The notes beneath the pieces were generated by a model. It saw nothing but the letters and a program-made list of their open reading frames with translations. It was not told where the DNA came from and did no database searches. A stretch of DNA of 64,000 bases. Source: Isoetes taiwanensis (Eukaryota > Streptophyta > Lycopodiopsida > Isoetales > Isoetaceae). A program made the position numbers and the translations under genes. The stretch lies in the NCBI GenBank assembly GCA_021234155.1, contig JAJEKV010000087.1, forward strand, positions 873,968-937,967. The letters run 5' to 3'. This document shows positions 1 through 12,242 of the stretch, in pieces; position 1 is the first letter of the stretch, and each line of letters opens with the position of its first letter.

Positions 1-2500
1 CGTACTTTAGTTTCGGTTACGTATTGCTGACACTTTTGTGCCATGATGCGGGGCGGTTTGGCACATGGGCCCTCTTGGCGCGTTGGAAGATTGAAGAATT
101 AAAACAAAATAGCTGGATGAAGTCTAGCATCTTCAAATGAGCTCACGGAACTGGTGAGTTAATCTGTGGATTCTCTAAGTATTTTAGGTTTCGACTTTTA
201 GAAATAGAGGCGCTTGAATGTCGAGAAAGTTTCGGTGGTGTTCCTGCTTGTTTTGGATAATAGAAAGAAGAAATCCCTCAACAATTGCTTTACACCAATT
301 GTATCTTAGCAGGCTACCAGTATTGAAAGATAAGTTACCTTGTAAATATCGACACTCTCGGTTCAAATCAACTGGAATTTTTGTAGCTTCGGGGTTTTTG
401 AGGGCACAGCTGCTTTTAGCCTCGGGAAATGTATTCTTCATTTATCGCGTTGTGTATCTGACCCCATTCAGTGGTGATTCGGTGGAGACTAAACGACATC
501 TTTGCTCACGGGTTGAATTTTTCGGACATGTGAAGATCAACATCGACAAAATAATTTTTATTTTGGCGACCTATTGATTGTTGTGGTTTCATAAAACTAA
601 CTTCATGACCATGTTGATTATGAGGTGATTGCCATCACACCTCTTCTTTGTGGAGAAATACCCTGAAGGTGGTACCCTAAGTCACAGCAGCGCAACGAGG
701 TAATGGCCTAAACAGAGGGATGATCGCCACGCCCAAGATGGCCATTGAAACCGCAATGGTGCAAAAGAAGCATCTCTAGTTCCCCAAAATATGTTTGAAC
801 ATCTTGAGGGAGGAAACATGTTGCTAATTACAGTTGACGATATGACATTGAAGGTTAGGCTCTTCTAAGCTCATGTATTTCATCAAGCACGTATGTTCAA
901 AACCTACGGTTTTCTTGAGGCATCTCCATAGGCGCTGATATACACGATCTAAGGGCTTTATGAGGACTTGTCGGTCGAAAATGTCGTTGAGAGGGCTTGG
1001 GAAGAATGCTTACAGACCTATTTTCTAGTGTCTAGTTTAAAATCTGAATGTTTATAATACAATTGAGGTTGGTAAGGTCTACATGATATTCGAGATGGAG
1101 TTGTACACCATGTCTTAGAGAAGGATCTTATAATTGATGTTCCGAGGTGAACACCCTTGGGGCCAAAAATAGCCCACCATGTCTTGAACATCAAGGACCT
1201 TATGGTGAGACATGTTTCCATAAGGGTTGAACACCTTAGATGAGGGTTAAAATCACAAGATGAATTGATTGAAGATTGATTTTTATCTGTGCATAGAACT
1301 TTTGGCAACATCGGACCGGGGTACAAAGAAAGAAACGACTGGCTTCTATTATTACTATCGAGGTTATTGGTGTTTTGAAAAGCATTCTCCCCAAATGTGC
1401 TAAATCTAAAGTTCATCCATTTGATCTGGGGCCTAGGCTAAAACGTTCTGGGTGCATTTGTCATGTCGAGACTTGTTGGTTTAGGGGTGAGCGGTGTTTT
1501 TAGTTTCTTGAGGACTATTTTCAAGTGCTTTATGCTCAGGTTAGCTGTGCTTTCAGGATGCAAATGCTATTTGCTGAGTGTTGGCATGCTCAAGGGGTGC
1601 TACCATGCTTTGGTGTCACACCCGGTGGCGAAGATGAAATGCCGGGGTTTGAGGATATTTCTATTACCTTGGTGACATGTAACCAAGTGTGATGTTGTTG
1701 CCCTTCGACATGGTTGAATGACGTATTGCCAATACATAGTTTTGAATTTTAATGGTGGATGATGGAAGATTCTCTACATGTTTCTCTGATATTCTCATTA
1801 TATTGACTTGGCAAAAGACAACACAACTGTCGGATGATCTGTTTAAGATTAATAATTGGGGATTGTTTATGTCATTGTCAAGGTATCACGGTTATACAAT
1901 ATGACTGATAAATATATGATTGCTGATTGGTGGCACTATTTGCGTCCCTTTGATTTGATTGACGCTATACACGCAGCGGTAGAGATGGTATATTTTGGAA
2001 CTTCACATAGGGGACTTGAAACCCCAAGTTTATGGGCATATTCAAAAAGCATATGATGGAATGTGCTTACAAATATTGCAGCCTTTGCTCAAACTGTTGA
2101 GCATGTGGCCATTTGGAGCGGTTGGTCTCATGCTGCCAAGGCATCATGCAGATTTTGGTTTTAAAAATATAGCAAATTCCCAGAACCACAAAATTTACTA
2201 TGAACAGACAGACCAGATGGATGAATAAGTACATTTTACAAAATCGCCGCGTTGGCATCCGGCGGGGACATGGGACCAGGACAGACACTAGGGGATCCCA
2301 TGATTCCAGCCAGCCGGTGCTGGGCCAGGACAGGGTTACTGTTTGGGCCATGAGCCAAGATTTGGTGTGGGTTCTGGGCCTGGGTTGGGCGTGATCCCTG
2401 GGTTATACTACGACGTTCGAGCCTGGGCCCTCCAGGGGTGTGCTGATGCTGAGGCTAGGCAGTCCCCAACCTAGAATCCCAATTAACCCACAATTGTAAG
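1..2500. other. No recognisable gene
   Basis: I see no convincing coding region or repeat in this stretch. Open frames at 218-577 (plus, 119 codons) and 1018-1416 (minus, 132 codons) have no motifs I recognise and biased, low-complexity translations. The part around 2230-2470 is richer in G and C, with many GGGCC and TGGGC runs. It may be decayed transposon sequence lying upstream of the Penelope-like element, but nothing seen proves that. Confidence 0.5.
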
Positions 2501-2529
2501 CCTTGAAATTCTAAACATACAAAAGTGGG

Positions 2530-4350
2530 AACCCGGTGGTAATTGCTTGTGACCATGGAGGTTTCCCAGGTTGGTGACTGGTTGGCTCAAAATGCAAATA
2601 GAACACTTAATCAGCAGTGGGGTGCTGATGTATTTCCATGAAAAGATTCCACATACTTCCCTGGCGTGTTGCAAAGTGGTTGAAAGACTTAAAGTATGTT
2701 ACAAGATTTTCATTGGGGTTGATTGGAAAAACTCGCGATGGATGAGCATAATCTGGTGCAAGTGCGGTTCTAATCTTTCACTATGAACACTTCGGCAAAG
2801 CACCTTGGTGGCGTGGGAAGGCGGGTGGCTAAGTGGTGCTGTTATAGGGATGCATGTAACGGTCGGGTTGTGCATTTGTTCCTTTTGAAAACAGCGATTC
2901 ACGCCTCTAGCATCAAGCATGCCGAAGGGATTTAAATCTTGCCACTAGAAGGGATTGGCAGAGCAAAGAGACAATACAAAAAGATTTACGTTATGGGAAA
3001 TAGGCCAAGGTTAAGATTTATACGGGGTCAGTGACGTTAGATTGGGTATTTCCGGCCTGCCCTGCGCAGTATGCGATACCGGGGAATCTGCTTTGGTTGT
3101 TCTTTCTGGACCACCAGGGAAAATCAAATGGTGAGGGACTTGAATATGGCATTCAAAGGCGACCCATAATTTAAGGACATGGACAAGGCGGAACATCAAA
3201 TCTGGCGGCTGAGCGGCCTCAGTTTGCCCATAAGGTTCTCGGCCGGGATTCTTGATTCATGAACATGAATTTATTAATATTTCTAGGAAGTTTCATATCT
3301 ATTTATCTGGTTTGCTGACTATGATTCTTGTTGTATAGTCATAGATCTGACCGGGTATATTGAAGGTTTTGCTTTGAGAATGTCTGGTCAAATTACTCAC
3401 TCATTTTATTGTCATTCTTGATTTCTATGAGTGATCAAGGCTAACTGTGGTTTATTTGGTGAGCCGGACCCAGCAAGTTTTAAACTGCTTCGTTAGGACT
3501 TCCACTTTGGATTCAGCCATCGCGTGAGTACAGATCTAAGATCTTCAATTCAATTTATCACTTTTCGGATCTGCGTTGAGTGTGAGAAGATATTGATTAA
3601 TTGTATTTCTCATTTTTGTGAATTGTTGACTGCAGATGATGTAAAAGGCAATCTAAGGCTGAGCTGTGTGAGCCAGAATACGACTTGTTAGCTTATTTCA
3701 TTAAGGATTAGATAGTTTACCTTTATTGATGATTGTTAACTTCTAAATCTGGAAGTATATTGGGTTATTGTTCTGGGCTATTCTTTCTTGCTTCTACCAA
3801 CAGCGATGCGATATGGAATGCTAGCAGATGAAGGGATACCCTCAAACCTATGACGCACCTTTATCCTTACAATAACAACCATTCGGTGCTTGTCCTTGTT
3901 TGTGGGTCGCAGTACTTGAGGTTTTCTTGCTCTTTACTCTTTGGCCCCGTCCAAGAATGTCTTTACCTTGTACCAAGTTACGAGATGGTTGCATCTTCTT
4001 GGAGGGTAATTGTATGTGTTCGTTATGAATACCATGAGGAGGGCCAAAACTTTGCATTTTTCTTATTTGCAGAAGAGCACATATTTACTGCAAATATGGC
4101 ATGTCTAAGGCCGAGGTGTAACTTTTTAGGTGATAAAAGAAATAATGGTGAAATTGGCTAACATGAAAAGATAAAGCTTTATACTGTTACTTTCTGACTT
4201 AATTCCTAAAGGGTTTATTAATATAAAGTTTTTGTTTTCATTGGAATGGCCAAGATGTATAAGTACATGTATGATAAAATTGCTAATTAACAGATTATTA
4301 CAACACAAGGTTGTAAATAGTTAAGATATCGGGAATTTCTGGTATAAAGG
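2530..4350 (+). repeat. Left pseudo-LTR copy of the Penelope-like element
   Basis: This block is a diverged direct copy of about 8380-10312. Shared anchors, in order, are the 'gcttgtgaccatg' segment (about 2545 and 8404), 'atagggatgcatgtaac' (about 2845 and 8718), 'catcaagcatgccgaa' (about 2910 and 8790), 'caatacaaaaagattta' (about 2970 and 8869), 'tttgcccataaggttctc' (about 3222 and 9164), the matching AT-rich tail and 'ggtataaa' at the end. It differs by many substitutions and short indels. Direct repeats of part of the element on both sides of the reverse transcriptase match the pseudo-LTR layout known for Penelope-like elements. The left edge is approximate. It is less well preserved than the right copy. 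Confidence 0.75.
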
Positions 4351-6592
4351 TTTTTCTCATATTTCGATTTATTAGTTCTACTAATAACCTTGTTCTCAAC
4401 GATGTTTTATGGGGTACAATTGATTATTCTTCTAACTAAGGAATGTTTTATCATGTGGGATGCTCAGTGGACAATGATATATACAACAATTGATCAGGAG
4501 GCTTATCTTGGAATATGATAAATGTGGTATGTTAGCCCAAATTTTTGCGATTGCAAACCCTACTCGGTTGCATTAAAATTTCAAGGACATCCCACTCTTT
4601 TATCACCTTCAAGTGAGTATCTTACGGACAAAGTTGCTCTGGGGAATTTCAGCCGGGGTTTGGTGGATGGTTTAAAGTCTTTCCAGCGTATGAAGAAAGT
4701 CAACTGACTTTGTTAAATGCAAAATCCTCACGCCACTTATAATGATATGAAGCGATGTTATATACTTATAGAACATGCCTTGAAGATGAAGTTACTAAAT
4801 TGCTTGGCCGAGCATTATGGCTTTAGAAGATGCCAACAATACGTTTGAAAAATCGATGACGGTTTGAAGCCACGGGGTAAAGTCGTACGACATGAGTGAC
4901 TGCATTTCGATCTGATTTGTGAAGATCGTCTACCGTGTGGTAAGGGATATTTCATGACACGTTCATACTTATGGTGCTAATCTTAGAGACAGATGGGATA
5001 ACCCTATCAAATTCACGTAGCAATTCATCATTGAACAGGCGTTGAGGTGTTATCTTTGTACGTTTTATGAACATGCTATTTGGAGGCAAAATCTTGGTGC
5101 CAATTGATGAAACGGATTGCTCTTCAGTACATCTCTGAGAAGAGATGCGTGCCTGGGCATTTGGAAGAGACATTTGATCTGCCATTTAAGATGGACTTTG
5201 AGCGGGCGTTATGTTAAAACACACGGTGAGGATTATCACATGTGGGGATGACTGCAGACAGCGTCCTTGCTTCAGTGTCGTTGACCGAAGGAGTCAGGTT
5301 GGCTCCCAAGAATGACAAGTCAGCCGGGATCATTTGGTTCGATCAAGGAGCGCGGTTTGTGTATCAACCACATGGGCGGCTTTATCCAGTGCCACACCTA
5401 TGTTACGTACATGGTCTCCCATTTTCAAAATAGCTCAACAAAGGTAATGAAATCTGTTGTTATTGTCTTGTGAGGACCGACTCTATGTTTGATGACTATT
5501 GCCTATGCAAACAACCGACTTGTCGATCCATGAAATTGGAAACAATAAAATGATGTTCGAGAAAAGATGATCGGCGGGTTTCCTTTCTAAAAGACGCATC
5601 TCAGCCAATATAAGTCTTGAGGATGGCAAAGTCTTATGCAATGACAATAAGCCCAACACACAAACTTCATTACTTAGAGACTACTGGGATTACTATTGAT
5701 CCCGGATCTGCAACTCAAGTGAGACACTCATGTCTGAAAACTTGGATGGTTGGCAGTACAAAGGAGGGAAATGTGTTGCTCTCACTTAGACAATACAACT
5801 TCGAGAAAAAATTGGATTATGTTGGAAGAGGCTCTATATGATTCTGAATTTCAGCAAAGGGATGTTTCTGTAGTGTTTTACCCTTTGGTCTTTGTTTCAT
5901 TTAAAAACCATATTACACACTAACCATTGGGCATTTTGAAAGTGAGCCATGAAATAATATGTGGAAATGATACTTAAGAATCTTTATGTGGTTTTCTTCA
6001 TGAGACATATCTTGGAAGATTTATTTGAGAAATGCTTGTTGGCCTCCGACTTATCTTTGGCGGTTGGAAGCTTAAAATATAAATATATGCATTTTCAACA
6101 ATTTGTGGATAACTACATAGTATAACTTGTTTGCTTCATTGTACTTTGTTACAATTATAGTTTAAGATAACTTATTAAAATTGTGTGGGATGAGATGAAT
6201 CGAGAACCATTGTCAAGACATCAATCTGAGAACAAACACACACTAGTTCGGTCAAGGATAACAACAAAAATAATTACTGAAATTCTATCAGCGTTATTAA
6301 ATTCAACATTGAGCAGTTTTCAAACTATTTTTGGGAGTATTCAGAACGGTATGGAGTGTTGAAATACTATATTTTGAAGCACTCTGAACAAATTAAGTAT
6401 AGTTTACAAACCCTTTAATGTTTTCTTGATGCCCACTCGAGCGAATGTCCTTGTAATCTAACTAACAAATTTGTGGAGCCAGCTTGCATTGGCCATGTAA
6501 GGACTAGAACTTAAATATTGTCCGCCATATCGCTTCGGGAAGAAGTTTGAATGTCGAGGGCATCACATTGAATGACCACTTAGTTCAGGGTA
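4351..6592. other. Internal 5' region of the Penelope-like element
   Basis: This 2.2 kb stretch lies between the left pseudo-LTR and the reverse transcriptase start. Short open frames exist (4522-4707, 5242-5433, 5617-5841, all plus) but none shows a GIY-YIG or other nuclease motif that I can read. It probably holds the element's untranslated leader and a decayed N-terminal coding part. The block 6180-6590 is AT-rich. A TAG stop lies in frame four codons upstream of the chosen ATG at 6593. Confidence 0.4.
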
Positions 6593-8233
6593 ATGAAGAA
6601 TTTTGCTAAGTTATGTCAAGAATTCTTTTTGGTGCATAAGTTTGACCTACTTGACTTAACAGAAGAAGATATTCAGAATATCTCTTTCATGCTGAAAAAA
6701 TTGGCTCATGCAGAAGTTGTATACATAAAGAGCACTCTAATTCCCAAGAGGTTTCTCTGGCAAGATCAGGAAGTTATAAAAAATGTCAAATGGCTTAACA
6801 AAAATATGTATGTGGCTGGATTAGACAAGGCCAACAATAATGCAGCATTTATATGCCCGTTACATATCACAGAGATGGCTAAAAACAGGTTAGAAAGCCA
6901 GGATTTTGAAAAAAGTTCAGTATCCCCTGAACTAATCAAGATTAGGTGTGTTGAGGAGATCAGTGGTTACATTGGGGACATGCATTGTGCGCAGATGAGT
7001 TTGCCTTACTTAATGGCGACATTCAAAGCCCATAAAGGGGAATACAGGTGGCTTACAAATGCCCACAACACGGTATACACGGATATAGCAGAAGTTATCA
7101 CAGGTATTCTCAATAACTTTATTGAAACTTGGCCTAATGTCTGCTATAAGATGACTGCAAAGTATAGATTCTGGAATCCCAGAAAAATCAATGCGTGCTG
7201 GATTGTTAATTCAACATATGATGTAACACTTAATCTGCCCAATAGGATACATAATGTCTTTAGTGCAGACATTATGAAATGTTATGAGAACATACCATTA
7301 TATGGGGATGAAGGAATTATTGAAGTCACCAATGACATAGCTGACATGATTTGGGAATACATGATGGAGGAAAAAGCATTATTTGATCTTCTTGTAAAGA
7401 ACAAGAATGGTACAATCTGCATTAAATGGGTTAAGTCAAACTCCGACAAAGAATACAAAAGCTGGAGGTATGTTTCAAGAGCTGGCTTTAAAAATATGAA
7501 TGCTTGGTTATTAACCAATTGTTACATACAAATGGGAAAAGATATATGGAAACAAGTAAAAGGTATACCCATGGGGTTTGCTTGCAGCCCGGCATGGTGT
7601 AATCTGTATTTAGGCTGGTTTGAGCTCAGATTCATTTTGAAATTAGCTCATCAAGGAAGTTATGCACAGATATACAGGTTTCAGCATGCGGCGCGCTATA
7701 TTGATGATCTCAATATCATCAATGGTGGGAATGTAATGGAATTCCTTTCTGAAAAAGCGGTGAATCCAATTTATAACCTCCAGTATCTTAGTATTAAGGA
7801 TGAAACGACTTATGGGAATAGCAATGCATGTAGTAATCCTATTGGGATCAGCTGCAATTTTCTGAATATCAATATCAAGGTCAATGATCTAAACAGAGGT
7901 ATTTTTACGTTGACAAGATATGACAAGAGAAATAAGTTAGCTTTTGCTGTTAATAAATTTATTAGGGCTGACAGTTGCAGACCCTATGGACAGGCCTCTA
8001 AGGTTATTATTTCGCAGATACTTCCTTATGTATATGCACACTCGGATGCGAATAATGCAGCTTGGGACATTTTTGGGCTGATTGAAACATTTTGCAATAA
8101 CGGTTTTAGCAAAGTTAAAATTTCATGCATGGTGCTAAGAGTTTTGGAACAGGAAAACTTTCCAGGTACTTTATTTTCAATCAATGACATGATCAGAATG
8201 CTCAAGAATTTGTTACATCAACATCTGAACTAA
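6593..8233 (+). CDS. Penelope-like reverse transcriptase, intact ORF
   Basis: The 546-codon uninterrupted frame encodes a reverse transcriptase that copies element RNA into DNA during retrotransposition. Visible motifs: GLDKANNN near residues 76-83 (the DK motif upstream of the palm), FKAHKGEYRWLT at 144-155 (the place of the K-x-HK motif of Penelope-like RTs), motif A SADIMKCYENIP at 224-235 with catalytic D226, motif B GIPMGFACSP at 324-333, motif C RYIDDL at 368-373 with the DD pair at 371-372, and a FLNINI motif at 423-428 matching the FLD-type motif of this family. After about residue 450 there is only a helical tail, and no C-terminal GIY-YIG nuclease is visible before the stop or just after it. 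The ATG is the first after an in-frame stop. Direct repeats flank it on both sides. It could be an endonuclease-deficient member or one of the lineages with the nuclease placed elsewhere. The RT call is secure; the exact clade is not. Confidence 0.88.
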   Translation: MKNFAKLCQEFFLVHKFDLLDLTEEDIQNISFMLKKLAHAEVVYIKSTLIPKRFLWQDQEVIKNVKWLNKNMYVAGLDKANNNAAFICPLHITEMAKNRLESQDFEKSSVSPELIKIRCVEEISGYIGDMHCAQMSLPYLMATFKAHKGEYRWLTNAHNTVYTDIAEVITGILNNFIETWPNVCYKMTAKYRFWNPRKINACWIVNSTYDVTLNLPNRIHNVFSADIMKCYENIPLYGDEGIIEVTNDIADMIWEYMMEEKALFDLLVKNKNGTICIKWVKSNSDKEYKSWRYVSRAGFKNMNAWLLTNCYIQMGKDIWKQVKGIPMGFACSPAWCNLYLGWFELRFILKLAHQGSYAQIYRFQHAARYIDDLNIINGGNVMEFLSEKAVNPIYNLQYLSIKDETTYGNSNACSNPIGISCNFLNINIKVNDLNRGIFTLTRYDKRNKLAFAVNKFIRADSCRPYGQASKVIISQILPYVYAHSDANNAAWDIFGLIETFCNNGFSKVKISCMVLRVLEQENFPGTLFSINDMIRMLKNLLHQHLN

Positions 8234-8379
8234 CAGTATGAGAGTAATACAACATGGGATGGGTAGGGCCTCGGTGGTACAATGAGGCCCTACTCACCTT
8301 GTTGTTACCATTAAATATCCCAGGAATTGGGGATAAGGACACCATGGCCCTTCCCTACTACGGTAGGAGGCAGGTTTTT

Positions 8380-10307
8380 TTATTACCATTGGTGATAAGA
8401 GTGCTTGTGACCATGAAGTTCCCAGTTGGTAATGGTTCAAGCAAAAATGCAATAGACATAAATAATGATGAAGTGCACAATGTATTTCATGGGTGTTATA
8501 CTTGGTAAACATTATTTGCAAAAATTAGTTAAGAGCTTAAAGTATGACGATGCAAGATTTTGTTAGGGTTACAGTTGGAAAAAACAACGTGGATGAGCAT
8601 ATGAAATACGATTTCTTGGCAAATTGCGGATTCCTAGTACTGCCTCACTATCGAACACTGGCAAAGCACCTTGGGACTGACGGTAGGAAGGGCCGGTGGC
8701 CTAAGCTGGTGCTATTTATAGGGATGCATGTAACAGTCCGTTGTGCATTTGTTCCTTTTAGAAAAGCTTAGCCGATTCCTCGCTCCCGCATCAAGCATGC
8801 CGAAAAGAAAGGGGATTTAAATGCTTTGCCACTAGAAAAAAGGATTGTCAAGAGAAGAGCAAAGAGGGCAATACAAAAAGATTTACCAGTATAGGAAATC
8901 AGCTGCCAAGTTAGGAGCTATACCTGAGGCGTCCATTGACAGTGTTAAATTGGGTATTTCCAAAGATACCTTACTCGCAATTAATAATCGATACTGTGAA
9001 TCCGCTTTGGTTGTAGTCACGCAAAGCTTAGACCACGAGAGAGAAAAATGCGTAAATAGTCAAGGGACTTCTGAATATGGCATTCAAGGCAGCCACGAAA
9101 TTGCTAAGGACATGGACAAAGGAGCAGACATCAAATCTAGCCTGGCTGAACGCTCCAAAAAGGTTTGCCCATAAGGTTCTCAGCAGGGATTCTTGATTCA
9201 TAGACATAGATTTATTAATATTTCTAAGTTTCATAATATTTATCTGGTTTGCAGCTATGATTCTTGTTGTATAGTCATAGATCTATTGGTATATTGAAAG
9301 TTTTGCTAGAATATCTAGTCATTACTCATTTTTATTGTGTCATTACTGAATTTCTATAAGCCCAATCTAAGGCTATATGGCTGCTGGTAGACAGATTTGT
9401 AGAATTTAAGCTTACTTCATTGGACTTCCACTTTAAGATTATGCATCTGCTTGTGGAAACATAGATCTAAGTGCTAGTTAATTTATCACTTTGGATCTGC
9501 AGTAGGTGTAAGATATTGATTAATTGTATTTCTCATTTTTATGGTGTTATTACTGAATGTGTAAAAGCCCAATCTAAGGCTACTTGGCTGCTGGTAGACA
9601 GATCTGAAGCATTTAAGCTTATTTCATTGGATTAGATATTGGATTTACCTTTAGAATGCCTAGAAATGAATAGATTGATAACTCTAAATCTGGAAATTAT
9701 ATTGGGTTATTATTTCTAGGCTATTCTTTCTTGCTTCTACCTTGTATTCTGATATGGAATGCTAGCAAGGTGAAGGGGGATACCTCAAGAAAGCCTATGA
9801 CGCCTGCTATCCCTTACAATAACAACCATTCTGATGCTTGTCCTTGTTTGTGGGTGCAGTAATGTTTTTCTTGCTCTTTGCTACTCAGATTTCGGCCAAG
9901 AATGTCTTGCAACTGTTTATTACCAAGTTCTGAAGATGGTTATCTTCTTGGAAGATTAATTGTATGTGTTACTGTTATAAGATACCATGGCAGAGGTAAA
10001 ACTTTTTGCATTTCTTATTTGCAAGAAGAAGGCACATATTTGCAAATAATATGGCATATCTAAGACTGAGTGTAACTTTTTCAGTGATAAAATAATGGTA
10101 AATTGCTGGCCTAACATGAAAAGATGGCTTATATATTGTACTTTCTGACTTAATTCCTAAAAAGGGTTTATTAATATAAAGTTTTTTTGTTTCATTGGAA
10201 CAAGGCCGAGTCATATAAGTACCTGTATATGATAAGGGCTGCTAATTGTAACTAGTTATTACCTTGCAAAGGTTGTAAATAGTTAAGATATCAGGTTTTC
10301 TGGTATA

Positions 10308-10312
<5 letters not shown>
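8380..10312 (+). repeat. Right pseudo-LTR copy of the Penelope-like element
   Basis: This is the better-kept direct copy of 2530-4350, starting about 150 bases after the reverse transcriptase stop. It ends at 'ggtataaaagg', exactly where a 29-base T run begins; the left copy departs at the equivalent point. Inside is a further local duplication: the 'cccaatctaaggct...ggctgctggtagacagat' segment occurs near 9361 and again near 9571. The block contains a small coding-like segment annotated separately. Confidence 0.75.
8798..9174 (+). pseudogene. Basic ORF1-like segment in the pseudo-LTR
   Basis: From the ATG at 8798 the start reads MPKRK. A one-base shift within the following G run then opens GDLNALPLEKRIVKRRAKRA and onward to a TAG at about 8893. 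A second frame shift joins it to an open segment ending at 9174 whose translation includes YRKSAAKLGAIPEASID and KDMDKGADIKSSLAERSKK. The first part is strongly basic, with KRR and RAKR clusters suggesting nucleic-acid binding. The left repeat keeps traces of the same frame (catgccgaaggg near 2919) but is more broken. Penelope-like elements can carry an additional frame upstream of the RT, so this may be a decayed ORF1, but I recognise no domain. Confidence 0.4.

Positions 10313-10341
<29 letters not shown>
10313..10341. repeat. T29 homopolymer at element boundary
   Basis: An uninterrupted run of 29 T lies immediately after the right pseudo-LTR homology ends. It could be the mark of a reverse-oriented poly(A) insertion or a slippage-expanded run. 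It coincides with the repeat boundary. Confidence 0.9.
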
Positions 10342-10344
<3 letters not shown>

Positions 10345-11571
10345 ATCCCATTCCATAAAAATCTTTTAGAGTACGTACGGATTTTTATAGATGATTTTTA
10401 TGAATAAAAAACGCGTTTTTTAACCACCTTGACTGGCGGTCGCCATTGTTAGGGGGCTGCCGCTGTGCAAACCTGCTAACCGGCTGTGCCATTTCTACTG
10501 AATCCGAGAGCAGAGCCCTTTGTAAGAGGCTGGAAGCCACCATTTTTGGCGATTCAAAATGCTTTTTCGAGATAGCATACCCAGGCAATCTCATCCGTCT
10601 ATATTGAATGTGATTCAGCATGCAAAGTGGTACGCAAGCAACTTCATAATATAAGCTATGTGAAGCATCTTTTGCTTAAGCTTTCTATGGAAGCTCTGCA
10701 TTTGCTATGGTTTAAGCCTCGTTGATCTATGAATGGCAAGACTGTACTATAGTCATCCAATCAGATTAGGCTTCGTGAGAAAGGACTTTAGAGCAAAGAT
10801 GCTACAAGTAGCAAGTATTTATACAAATAAGAGAAGGAATGAGAAAATTTTCCACCAGCTATGCTGAAATGGTCATATTTAAATTGCAAAGAAGATTGAA
10901 TTCAAGAATTTAAGACAGTATGGAAATTTATCTATATGTGTGTACAATGGTATGTGTTGGATAATTCCTAGGTACTTGAAGAAAATACATGTTGGCGTAA
11001 CTGGATCAACCAAGGAATGCTTTTCGATGCTTCCATATTAAAGTGCTTAAATCATGCGTGTATGTAACAACCGCCATATTTAGATTGTTAAACTTAAAAT
11101 GACATGAAGACAACTAAGAAGAAAAAGATGCAGCACTGAAATTCTTGAAATTCTCATTATGTGATGCAGCACTGAGCAGAGAGAGAACATTGGTTACAAT
11201 AATAATGAGTATGGTTTTTTCCAACCCTGATATCTCTATTGCACTGCTCTCCCTACAAATCAAATATAAATCAGCTACTCCATAGAAACTAGATCCCAAA
11301 TTTCCAGTTCCCACATTTTAAGTGCTTCTTTCTAATTTTAAGTGCTTCAAATATTATTTATTCATTCCTGTGCAATCAAGGAGAACAAAAATAGTATCCT
11401 AGAGAATATTTGGTAATAGCTTCCAAGTTAGACATCCAAGTCTTCTTAATTTGTCATTCCCAAGGCTTGTCCCTATTTTCATCTCATCACCACATGATCT
11501 TGATTGCAAGTAGAAACATGAAGCGGATATATGTCCGTCACAGATGCAGTTTTTGTCCCATATGAGTTTCT

Positions 11572-11913
11572 TCATGGGAAGTAGTACCTTCTAATGAGCA
11601 AAGGCATTGTATTGTCTCCTCTTGGCAAGTACTTTGACCCATGCAAGGAATTGCTTGAACCTGGGGGTTGGCAAACTAAGAAATTCTGGTTTGCATAAAA
11701 TCGAGGCCGCGAGTCTCCAACCGCCCCCGATGTCGGGTTCTCGGGGCATTCAACTTTGATGGCATCACTATTTTGTGGTATGATTACTTGCCCATATGCA
11801 AGCATGCCAAGTGTGATACATATAACGATGTCTGAAGGATAATATTTGCCCCCAACACGAGCCACAAGCTTGGCAAATGATGGTGATGTTTCTGAAGCCT
11901 TAAAGTTTTCCAA
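11572..11913 (-). other. Unidentified coding-like segment
   Basis: A 113-codon minus-strand frame reads like protein with mixed composition. It includes SFAKLVARVGGKYYPSDIV, a hydrophobic stretch ICITLGMLAYGQVII, and a C-terminal part ending near LPRGDNTMPLL. I do not recognise a family. It lies about 330 bases from another exon-like segment on the same strand (12243-12473), so both may belong to one decayed or intron-rich gene. There is no supporting motif and no independent evidence of transcription. Confidence 0.25.
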
Positions 11914-12242
11914 GGATACCTTCTTACAATCAAATACTTTGGCAGCCTAGTCAATTCCCATACTTTGCCTTAAGAGATGTCGACATAGAGAAAGCTCAAG
12001 ACCTGCAGCAAGCATGAGGGCAAGTTAGTTTAAACAACATCCCTAATTGGGTTGTATTAAATAACGAAAGCAAGTACAACCGCACACATAGAACCTCTTT
12101 TTGATTCTCCAGAATTAGAACTGCTTTCTGCAGGCTGTGAGTTTTCAGTCATCTCCACTTTCATAGATTGGGACAAGAGATTTCTGAAAGTATTTTCAGT
12201 AGTATTGACATTCCATATTCCGCCTATGCCGACCTCTGTTCC

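Noticed and set aside
218-577. 119-codon plus-strand frame
   Set aside because: An opposite-strand frame (184-441) overlaps it, composition is unremarkable and no motif is present, so it is likely chance.
2500-10312. Hammerhead ribozyme, which Penelope-like repeats often carry
   Set aside because: I looked for CTGATGA with a paired GAAA core in both pseudo-LTRs and found only partial matches (CTGATGT, CTGATGC). A structure search would be needed.
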